From contig CAJXVW010000002.1 of NCBI GenBank assembly GCA_913062645.1, forward strand, positions 489,433 through 553,432: DNA of 64,000 nt, in the 5' to 3' direction. The stretch's first letter is position 1; every line of letters starts with the position of its first letter. Source of the stretch: an uncultured Mycoplasmatota bacterium (GTDB lineage Bacteria; Bacillota_I; Bacilli_A; Izemoplasmatales; Izemoplasmataceae). The translations under genes were made by a program, and so were the position numbers. The notes below the pieces were generated by a model, which ran no database searches, was not told where the DNA came from, and saw only the letters and a program-made list of their open reading frames with translations. Positions 57,576 to 64,000 of the stretch are shown piece after piece.

Positions 57576-58562
57576 ATGTTTCGAATCGGACCCATAACAC
57601 TGGATAATCAAATCGTGATCGCACCGATGGCAGGCGTCAGCAACATCGCCTTCCGCACGATCATGAAAGAGTTTGGAGCAGGTCTTGTCTACGCCGAAAT
57701 GGTGAGCGACAAAGGTCTTGTTTTCGGCAGCGAGAAATCCCACAAGATGCTTGAAGTTGTTGATGCCGAGCGCCCCCTCTCCCTACAGGTGTTCGGGGGC
57801 GACAAGGAATCGATCGTCGCTGGTGCGAAGATCATTGATACGCAATCGAACTGCGACATCATCGACATCAACATGGGGTGTCCCGTTCCGAAAATCGTCA
57901 AAAACGACGCCGGAGCCAAGTTGTTGTTGGAGCCGGACAAGATCTATGACATCGTCAAGGCGGTCGTCGAGGCCGTCAGCAAACCGGTTACGGTGAAAAT
58001 CCGCATCGGCTGGGATCAAAACACGATATACGGTGTGGAAATCGCCAAACGGTGCGAAGAAGCTGGTGCGAAGGCCATCGCTGTTCATGCACGTACGCGC
58101 AAGCAGATGTACTCCGGTCATGCCGATTGGAGATACATCAAAGAAATCAAAGAAGCGGTTTCGATTCCCGTCATCGGCAATGGTGACGTCAAGACCCCCG
58201 AAGATTTCAAGCGGATGCTCGATGAAACCGGCTGTGACGCGGTCATGATCGGCCGGGGCGTGCTCGGCAATCCCTGGTTGGTATCGCAAATCATCGATTA
58301 CATGGAAACCTGGCACTACGATCCCGTTGTCACCGAAGAACAACGCATCGATCGCATCATACACCACATGGATCAGCTGATCGAACTCAAAGGGGAGAAG
58401 GTGGCGTTGCTGGAAATGCGCAGTCATGCCCCGTGGTACATGAAGGGAATGAAGGGTGCCGCAACGGTGCGGAGGGCTTTGTCACAAGTAAAAACCCGTG
58501 CTCAACTGATATCCATATTGAATGATTATCAAACGTATTTAAAAGAAGGACCTGCGTCATAG
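57576..58562 (+). CDS. dusB: tRNA-dihydrouridine synthase
   Basis: The 328-residue FMN enzyme reduces specific uridines in tRNA. Signatures: APMAGVSNIAFRTIMKEFGA, the catalytic-Cys segment INMGCPVPKIVKNDAGAKLL, HARTRKQMYSGHADW and the GRGVLGNPWL phosphate site. The start is the ATG at 57576 behind acaggtgatcagg; the longer track start overlaps hslO's promoter region. The N-terminal sequence fits the DusB branch, which is common in Firmicutes. Confidence 0.95.
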   Translation: MFRIGPITLDNQIVIAPMAGVSNIAFRTIMKEFGAGLVYAEMVSDKGLVFGSEKSHKMLEVVDAERPLSLQVFGGDKESIVAGAKIIDTQSNCDIIDINMGCPVPKIVKNDAGAKLLLEPDKIYDIVKAVVEAVSKPVTVKIRIGWDQNTIYGVEIAKRCEEAGAKAIAVHARTRKQMYSGHADWRYIKEIKEAVSIPVIGNGDVKTPEDFKRMLDETGCDAVMIGRGVLGNPWLVSQIIDYMETWHYDPVVTEEQRIDRIIHHMDQLIELKGEKVALLEMRSHAPWYMKGMKGAATVRRALSQVKTRAQLISILNDYQTYLKEGPAS

Positions 58563-58573
58563 GTCCTTCTTTT
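58541..58573. terminator. bidirectional terminator between dusB and hflX
   Basis: aaaagaaggacct-gcgtcat-aggtccttctttt, a 13-bp perfect stem containing the dusB stop. Confidence 0.93.
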
Positions 58574-59815
58574 TTACTGAATGTAGTCGACGTATTTGGC
58601 TTTTTGAACCTGTGACAGTTCCAGCGTCAGCACGGTGCCGTCGTTGGTATAATCCTGAGATAGAATATGGTTGTTTTCGTTGAGATGATGGACCAGTTCG
58701 CCTTCATCAAACGGAATCAGAAGCGTTACGGTTTCGTAGTCCTTGAACATTTCTTTTTCGATGAAGTCAAGAACCCGGGAAACCCCGTTTTTATCTAGTA
58801 AACTAACAATGATATTGGGGAAGTGAGTGGGTTCGATGGCGTGATCGATCAAGTCGTATTTGTTGTAGATGTAGAGGGTCGGAATGTCGTGCACGCCGAT
58901 TTCCTCGAGGGTTTGATTGGTGACGTCGATCTGTTGCTCGTAAAAGGAGTTGCTGGTGTCGACGACATGAATCAAATAGTCGGCCTCGGTAATTTCTTCC
59001 AGCGTTGATTTGAAGGATTCTACAAGATTATGGGGCAGGTTCGATACGAAGCCGACCGTGTCGGTGACAATGAAGTCCTTGTTGTTGTCGAGAACGATGT
59101 GACGGGTCGCCGTTTCCAATGTGGCGAACAACATGTTGTGGGCGAACACCTGTTTGTCCTTGTTGTCCGAGGTGATATCCACAAGGGCATTCAAGAGGGT
59201 TGATTTGCCGGCGTTGGTATAACCAACGATGGCGACTTTCTTGATGTTGGTGCGATTTCGGGTTCGGCGCTGAATCTGGCGCGATTTGACGATCTCATCC
59301 AGCTCGTTTTGTAATTTGCTGCGCTCGCGGATGATGCGGCGGCGGTCGAGTTCCAGTTTCTTTTCACCGGGGCCGCGCGAGCCGATTCCGCCTTGTTGGC
59401 GATTGAGGCTGTCGCGGAGCCCGACCAGGCGCGGCAGCATGTATTCCAGCTGGGCGATTTCCACCTGAAGCATCGCCTCTTTGGTTTTGGCTCGTTTGGC
59501 GAAGATGTCGAGGATGAGAAGCGTCCGATCGATGACACGACAATCAAGAACTTGTTCGAGATTGCGAATCTGAGAACCGGACAACTCGTTGTTGAACACG
59601 ACAAGATCAGCCTCAAGATTGCTCACGAATCGCTTGATTTCATCCACTTTGCCGGATCCGATGTAATAGTTCGGTGTGATGCGGTTCAATGACTGGGTCA
59701 TCGAATACACCACGTCCAAATCGCTGGCGACGGCCAGATTGCGTAATTCTTCCATGTAGTATTCGATCATGTCATCGTTGTTCAAATCGGCACCCACCAG
59801 GATTGCCTTGTACAT
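58574..59815 (-). CDS. hflX: ribosome-associated GTPase HflX
   Basis: The 413-residue GTPase splits or rescues stalled ribosomes under stress. The N-terminal domain (DLNNDDMIEYYMEEL; IGSGKVDEIK) is followed by the long helical hairpin around RQQGGIGSRGPGEKKLE and the G domain: G1 GYTNAGKSTLLNAL, G3 DTVGF and G4 NKYD. ATG behind gaggtgattca. The C-terminal extra domain is about 50 residues. It is downstream of nrdJ but separated by a terminator. Confidence 0.96.
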   Translation of the reverse strand: MYKAILVGADLNNDDMIEYYMEELRNLAVASDLDVVYSMTQSLNRITPNYYIGSGKVDEIKRFVSNLEADLVVFNNELSGSQIRNLEQVLDCRVIDRTLLILDIFAKRAKTKEAMLQVEIAQLEYMLPRLVGLRDSLNRQQGGIGSRGPGEKKLELDRRRIIRERSKLQNELDEIVKSRQIQRRTRNRTNIKKVAIVGYTNAGKSTLLNALVDITSDNKDKQVFAHNMLFATLETATRHIVLDNNKDFIVTDTVGFVSNLPHNLVESFKSTLEEITEADYLIHVVDTSNSFYEQQIDVTNQTLEEIGVHDIPTLYIYNKYDLIDHAIEPTHFPNIIVSLLDKNGVSRVLDFIEKEMFKDYETVTLLIPFDEGELVHHLNENNHILSQDYTNDGTVLTLELSQVQKAKYVDYIQ

Positions 59816-59856
59816 TGAATCACCTCATATTGGTCTGTCTTCCAGTTCCATTATAC

Positions 59857-59883
59857 AAAAAAAGGCGCGAAAATGCGCCTTTT
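59857..59883 (-). terminator. terminator of nrdJ
   Basis: Minus strand aaaaggcgc-attttc-gcgcctttt followed by T. Confidence 0.9.
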
Positions 59884-59889
59884 ATTTTG

Positions 59890-62421
59890 TCATAATCCAC
59901 ATTTCAATTGAGCGTTGCAGTTGGTGCAGGTATGACAACCGCCGATGTTTTCCACGGTGCCTTCCAGGCAAATCGGGCAGATGTCGCCGGCCTCGACGCC
60001 GATGTTACGGTCTTGGCGATCGCTGCGCAGTCCCGGACTCTTGGGCTCGCGGGGTTCTTTCTTCTCTTCGGCGAGTTCGACGCCCAGTTCTGCGATATCC
60101 ACTTGTTTGGGCGAGGAGATTTTCTCATCCTCGTCCTTGGACAGTGAAAGAACTTGCGAATCCCGTGATCCGTCCACATAGACGGTACCACCTTTTGCGC
60201 CACCTTTGTAGAGACGCATATAGACTTGTTCGACTTCCTCGACACTGTATCCTTTTGGTGCGTTGACGGTTTTGCTGATGGAGGAATCAACCCAGTTCTG
60301 AATGGCGCATTGGATGTCAACATGTTCTTCGGGGGTGAGTTCCATGGCGCTCACGAACGTTTCAGGCAAGCGCTCTTTGGTCATGCCAGGATGAGCTTTC
60401 AAGTACTGATCGACAATGGGAGCGTTGACTTCGATGAACTTGCCAAGTCGTCCACTGCGGAAGTAGGAGAACCCGAAGTAGGGTTCCAATCCGGTGGATA
60501 CGCCGACCATCGTTCCAGTTGAGCCAGTCGGGGCAATTGTGAGCAGATGCGAGTTGCGGATGCCGTGTTTGAGAATGTCTTTACGGATGTATTCCGGGAG
60601 TTTTTTGATGTAGCCGCTCTCGATCAACGCTTCTCGACTGCCGTGTTCGTCGAGGAACGGGAAGGATCCCTTTTCCTTGGCGATTTCGATCGATGCCTCA
60701 TAGGCATTGGTGGCGATGAATTTGAATAGTTTGTCTACAAGTTCATTGCCTTCTTTCGATCCATAGCGGCGGTTGGTCCAGATCAGCAGATCATGCAAGC
60801 CCATGATGCCAAGGCCGATGCGGCGTTCTCCGAGGGCCTGAACACGGTTTTCTTCCAGGAAGTAATGTGTCTTATCGATGACGTTGTCCTGAAGCCGTAT
60901 GGCGGTCTTGATGGTGTTTTGCAGTTTGTCCCAGTCGACGATGGCGTTGTCCCGGTCGACCATGTTGGCCAAGTTGATGGCAGCCAGGTTGCAGACTGAA
61001 TACGGTGCGAGCGGTTGTTCGCCACAAGGGTTGGTGCAGACGACCTTCTGGCCGTATCCTTGGGCATTGGTCATTTCGTTTGCGTTGTCGATGAAGAAGA
61101 TGCCAGGTTCCGCGGAGTATGTGGCGCAGATGTTGATCAGGTTCCACAGTTCGCGGGCACGGATGGTGCGATAGGTTTTCACACGATGGCCCATCGCTTC
61201 CCAGGTTCGGACGTCGCCGACTTTTACCCACAGGTCGTCGTATATGTCTTTCTCTTCTTCGCTGTAAGTATCGACATCCGGGAATCGTAGAGGATAGTCT
61301 TCGTCGTTCTCGACGGCATCCATGAACTCTTTGGTGACGGCAACGGAGATGTTGGCGCCAGTCAGGAAATCCGGATTGTTGACGTCGTATTGGCCCCCTT
61401 TGTTGATGCGTTCGAAGGCGGTGTCTACAATTTGTTTGGAAAATATGTCGGGGGTAAGACGGGCTTGTTCGAGGATGTATTCGTTGATCTGAATTTCACT
61501 TTCGCTCAATGGGATGAACTTGAGTTTGGCCTTGGCGGCGTTGACGATGGAGTCATCCTTGATGTTTTCAATCAGGAATTGGAGAATTTTCGGGTTCTGC
61601 ATTTTGGAAACGATGAACTCGACAATGTCGGGATGCCAGTCGGCAAGCATGATCATCTGGGCGCCACGACGCGATCCACCCTGTTCGACAAGGTGGGTTA
61701 GTTCACTCAGGTCGTGTAGCCAGCTGACGGCGCCGCTGGATTTCCCGTTGACGCCTTTGGCAAGAGCGTTTTTGGGACGTAGCGTGGATCCGTTGGTACC
61801 GACGCCACCACCACGACTCATGATTTCCATGACTTGCTTCCGATGGTCACTGATACCACCGCGTGAATCGTGCACAAACGGCATGACAAAGCAGTTGAAG
61901 TACGTAACGTTGGTATTGCTGCCGGCACCGAACAATACTCGTCCGGCAGGAACGAGATTCAGCGAGGCAACTTCATTGTAGAACCGTTCCACCATCTCTT
62001 CTGTTTCGTCTTCGCCCAGATGATGAGCAAGACGCTTGGCAATCTGCTCGAAATACAGCTCGAGCGGCTTGTCAAGTAGACGCAAAGTACGTACGATGCA
62101 GCCTTTTGCATCGGCATCTTCTGCTTGAGCAAGCGATTCTTCTTCCAGTTTAACGGTTATGGTATCGCCATCAATGGCCTCGACGTAGCCGATGCCACGG
62201 GCGGGGAATTTCGGGTCGTTTCGAACAACGGTGATAACCAAATCACCGATTGACAATGTTTTGAGAGTCAAGTCCTTCTGAGTGTAGCGATCCAACATGA
62301 CAAGACGCGACACGCCTTCGAACGTCGTCTTCATGTCATCGGTTATCGGAAAGAGGTGAGTGAACCCCCTTTTGATGTCCTCGTTGATTTTTTGTTTGAG
62401 TTTCTTGCTATATTCAATCAT
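59890..62421 (-). CDS. nrdJ: B12-dependent (class II) ribonucleotide reductase
   Basis: The 843-residue enzyme reduces ribonucleotides using adenosylcobalamin instead of an oxygen-made radical. A helical N-terminal region leads into the alpha-barrel core: PAGRVLFGAGSNTNVTYFNC, SRGGGVGTNGSTLRPKN, the finger-loop TNPCGEQPLAPYSVCNLAAIN (in part, with the catalytic Cys/Glu) and APTGSTGTMVGVSTGLEP. The C-terminal zinc-ribbon tail (ICPICLEGTVEN, CHTCTNCNAQLKCG) is typical of the long NrdJ form. The start is the ATG at 62421 behind ccgggaggtctg. No cobalamin riboswitch is visible upstream. Confidence 0.95.
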   Translation of the reverse strand: MIEYSKKLKQKINEDIKRGFTHLFPITDDMKTTFEGVSRLVMLDRYTQKDLTLKTLSIGDLVITVVRNDPKFPARGIGYVEAIDGDTITVKLEEESLAQAEDADAKGCIVRTLRLLDKPLELYFEQIAKRLAHHLGEDETEEMVERFYNEVASLNLVPAGRVLFGAGSNTNVTYFNCFVMPFVHDSRGGISDHRKQVMEIMSRGGGVGTNGSTLRPKNALAKGVNGKSSGAVSWLHDLSELTHLVEQGGSRRGAQMIMLADWHPDIVEFIVSKMQNPKILQFLIENIKDDSIVNAAKAKLKFIPLSESEIQINEYILEQARLTPDIFSKQIVDTAFERINKGGQYDVNNPDFLTGANISVAVTKEFMDAVENDEDYPLRFPDVDTYSEEEKDIYDDLWVKVGDVRTWEAMGHRVKTYRTIRARELWNLINICATYSAEPGIFFIDNANEMTNAQGYGQKVVCTNPCGEQPLAPYSVCNLAAINLANMVDRDNAIVDWDKLQNTIKTAIRLQDNVIDKTHYFLEENRVQALGERRIGLGIMGLHDLLIWTNRRYGSKEGNELVDKLFKFIATNAYEASIEIAKEKGSFPFLDEHGSREALIESGYIKKLPEYIRKDILKHGIRNSHLLTIAPTGSTGTMVGVSTGLEPYFGFSYFRSGRLGKFIEVNAPIVDQYLKAHPGMTKERLPETFVSAMELTPEEHVDIQCAIQNWVDSSISKTVNAPKGYSVEEVEQVYMRLYKGGAKGGTVYVDGSRDSQVLSLSKDEDEKISSPKQVDIAELGVELAEEKKEPREPKSPGLRSDRQDRNIGVEAGDICPICLEGTVENIGGCHTCTNCNAQLKCGL

Positions 62422-62675
62422 CTTTTCAGACCTCCCGGAAAAGTGTAGTATCATTATATAACAAAAGAAATTTGAATTGTAGTCTTGACATTTGATGTAT
62501 ACTGTGAAATCGCTAGAAATAGCCATTTCACTATACAAAAAAATCGAAAAAAATTCCAGCGATTTTTACGATTTTCCACCATTTGAATTATAGCAATTTT
62601 TTCAAAAAAATGCTCATCAAACGCAATATGATGTTGAATAAAAATAAATAATCCCTTATGCCCAAAAACAAACTA

Positions 62676-62684
62676 TGCTATAAT
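62676..62684 (+). promoter_or_regulatory. extended -10 promoter of cdaA
   Basis: TGCTATAAT directly before the gggaggag ribosome site, giving a very short leader of about 13 nt. Confidence 0.7.
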
Positions 62685-62703
62685 ATACGGGAGGAGTGGT
62701 TTT

Positions 62704-63435
62704 ATGTCCAACTTCGATGTGCTGATCATCAATGTCTATCTGCTGGCGATTTTCACCAACCTGATCAAGACAAAAACGATAACCCAGATTTATCGTTTCT
62801 TTAAACTTCTGGTGGTTGTGTTGATTGTATTTGTCATCATCGCCGCATTTCAGGATGGCATACCATGGCACGAGCTCTTACTTAAGGGATTACCACTACT
62901 TCTGTTGTTTGTTGTAACCGTGCAAACGGAAGTCCTGCTGATCCTAAAGAAGATGGGTGTCAAGGGAACCAACTTCTTCAGTAACACCATAGAAGACACC
63001 GTAAAGATTGAACTAATCAAAAGCATTGATTACCTTTCTAGCAAGAAAATAGGCGCTTTAATCACTTTTGAGAAGACGAGCTCCCTGGATGAGTTCATTG
63101 CCACAGCGTATCCCATCAACGCCCAGTTGAACCATGAACTGTTGTCAACGATTTTCTTTCCCAGCACACCACTTCATGATGGTGCAGTCATCGTTCGCGT
63201 GAACAACATCATATGTGCCGGAGCTTATTTTCCGCCGACCGAACGACTGGACATTCCCAAATCGCTTGGATCGCGGCACAGAGCCGCTATCGGCATTAGC
63301 GAAATTACTGATTCACTCACTATCGTGGTATCCGAAGAGACAGGAAAAATCAGTGTTGCGGTAGGTGGATATCTGGATTTCGATGTTACCAAGGAATCTC
63401 TCTTGTTGTATTTGGAAAAACACCTGCAATCCTAA
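62704..63435 (+). CDS. cdaA: diadenylate cyclase CdaA
   Basis: The 243-residue membrane enzyme makes cyclic di-AMP, the osmolyte/potassium signal of Gram-positive bacteria. Three N-terminal membrane helices (about 5-20, 33-50, 58-77) and a short coiled coil precede the DAC domain with the hallmark DGA (TPLHDGAVIV) and RHR (GSRHRAAIG) motifs. The usual downstream partners cdaR and glmM are absent; a terminator follows immediately. Start ATG behind gggaggagtgg. Confidence 0.96.
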   Translation: MSNFDVLIINVYLLAIFTNLIKTKTITQIYRFFKLLVVVLIVFVIIAAFQDGIPWHELLLKGLPLLLLFVVTVQTEVLLILKKMGVKGTNFFSNTIEDTVKIELIKSIDYLSSKKIGALITFEKTSSLDEFIATAYPINAQLNHELLSTIFFPSTPLHDGAVIVRVNNIICAGAYFPPTERLDIPKSLGSRHRAAIGISEITDSLTIVVSEETGKISVAVGGYLDFDVTKESLLLYLEKHLQS

Positions 63436-63457
63436 GTCGCCCAAGGCGACTTTTTTA
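63434..63457 (+). terminator. terminator of cdaA
   Basis: aagtcgcc-caa-ggcgactt then tttt, overlapping the stop codon. Confidence 0.9.
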
Positions 63458-63743
63458 TATCAAAAATGAGAATCATGATTAGCGTCGAACAGGATTGATT
63501 TGTTCGATTGACCACCTTGATGACTAGTAGTGAATTTATACCCAAAATCGATCAAAAAAAACTCCGCATCAAAAATTCCACTCGCACCGATATTCGGAGA
63601 GAGGCCCACAGAAAAAAATATGGTCATATGATTGTTGTGACAATATTTCAAGAATCATAGTCACACGAGAAAAATGAATATTTTTAGAATGGTGGTAAAT
63701 CGCTATAAATCAACGTTTAGATTATGTGGATAACTTTCATTAT

Positions 63744-63847
63744 ATGAGTTGTTTTACCTTGATCAACGTACTGAATCTTAGTGAAACAACAGTGTACCAA
63801 GCCTGAAATTGATTGTTGGAATCAAATAATCAGGACCAACAACTCAT
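63744..63847 (+). ncRNA. candidate structured RNA, three-helix element
   Basis: An outer 10-bp perfect helix, atgagttgtt (63744-63753) with aacaactcat (63838-63847), encloses two inner arms. One is gtactg (63768-63773) with cagtgtac (63790-63797), carrying one bulge. The other is cctga (63802-63806) with tcagg (63830-63834), itself enclosing ttgatt-gttgg-aatcaa (63809-63825). A T-rich stretch follows at about 63859-63868. It matches no RNA family I can recognise, and strand and transcription are unproven. Confidence 0.4.
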
Positions 63848-63889
63848 GATTCGGCAATTTATTTTTTGTAGTGAATGGAAAACATATTA

Positions 63890-63898
63890 TGTTATAAT
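63890..63898 (+). promoter_or_regulatory. extended -10 promoter of the edge oxidoreductase gene
   Basis: TGTTATAAT, 28 bases before the GTG start; no good -35. Confidence 0.65.
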
Positions 63899-63925
63899 AT
63901 AACGTAGTGAGAAACGGGTGATATT

Positions 63926-64000
63926 GTGGAAAAATACGATGTCGTCATCATCGGTGGGGGGCTAGGTAGCCTGACAACCGCCACATACCTATCCAAGCGA
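63926..64000 (+). CDS. FAD/NAD(P)-binding oxidoreductase, N-terminal fragment
   Basis: The first 25 codons, cut by the window edge, read MEKYDVVIIGGGLGSLTTAT, a dinucleotide-binding Rossmann motif (GGGLGSL) with the spacing seen in phytoene desaturase/amine-oxidase-like flavoproteins. The start is a GTG behind acgggtgatatt. The enzyme class cannot be narrowed from this piece. Confidence 0.75.
   Translation, partial: MEKYDVVIIGGGLGSLTTATYLSKR

Larger units (their letters stand above)
63458..63925 (+). other. AT-rich 468-bp non-coding gap
   Basis: No convincing gene is present. The 63-codon minus-strand ORF at 63460-63651 has no ribosome site and no family I recognise. The gap contains a perfect DnaA-box sequence tgtggataa at 63725-63733, a multi-helix inverted-repeat element at 63744-63847, and an extended -10 promoter at its right end. 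Confidence 0.6.

Noticed and set aside
62592-62614. A/T-only hairpin (agcaattttttcaaaaaaatgct) between nrdJ and cdaA
   Set aside because: Consists almost entirely of A and T runs; not enough stability to call a terminator or regulatory element.
63460-63651. 63-aa minus-strand ORF in the gap after cdaA
   Set aside because: No ribosome site and no recognisable family. The translation looks vaguely protein-like (LIDFGYKFTTS), so a decayed gene fragment is possible but not supportable.

Overview
The window is a chromosomal segment spanning a replication origin of a Bacillota-type bacterium. It uses the standard bacterial code: TGA acts as stop throughout and tryptophan is TGG. The gene order around the origin is the conserved one (gyrA-gyrB-recF-yaaA-dnaN-dnaA | oriC | rpmH-rnpA-yidC-khpB). 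Low-GC Gram-positive markers include T-box leaders, RNase M5, SpoVG, CdaA, PyrR, HslO, a lipoprotein-type YidC and strong Shine-Dalgarno sequences. Base composition looks fairly balanced for that group, but I did not compute it. A lineage near Mollicutes/Izemoplasmatales or Erysipelotrichia is a guess only. I found no rRNA, tRNA, insertion sequence, prophage or CRISPR array.

Left arm (1-24.8 kb). Nearly all genes are on the minus strand, pointing away from the origin. They include gyrA, gyrB, recF, yaaA, dnaN and dnaA; serS and asnS, each behind a T-box leader; the rnmV-rsmA-ispE-spoVG-prs cluster known from Bacillus; rmuC, pta, a YegS-type lipid kinase, a ferredoxin-fused aldo/keto reductase and an M17 aminopeptidase. 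A small plus-strand pair (PpaX-like and HIT) and a membrane protein plus XRE regulator pair (the regulator lacking any ATG/GTG/TTG start) interrupt the series. oriC lies at about 24.8-25.1 kb and carries a cluster of near-consensus DnaA boxes.

Right arm (25-64 kb). rpmH-rnpA-yidC-khpB-pth-mfd-purA run rightward. Next comes a 7.1 kb, tightly overlapping minus-strand operon (tyrA-aroA-aroB-aroC-chorismate mutase-aroE::aroK fusion-aroQ-DAHP synthase). It encodes the whole route from PEP and erythrose-4-phosphate to chorismate and on toward tyrosine, and it faces the replication fork. After it come one-carbon and purine genes (fhs, folD, purB, a guanine-class riboswitch before an NCS2 permease, pyrR, glyA), a Lit-like lipoprotein transacylase, and an ANTAR regulator followed by glnA with a leader terminator. 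The arm ends with hslO, dusB, hflX, a B12-dependent ribonucleotide reductase and cdaA, and a clipped FAD enzyme lies at the edge.

The most interesting items are RNA-based. The purA leader has three mutually exclusive helices ending in a terminator and matches no riboswitch I know. The glnA leader has two small hexaloop hairpins overlapping a terminator directly after an ANTAR protein gene. A roughly 100-nt multibranched inverted-repeat element lies in the 490-bp gap after cdaA. Also notable are the AroE-AroK fusion and an XRE regulator whose best start is AUU, overlapping the upstream stop codon.
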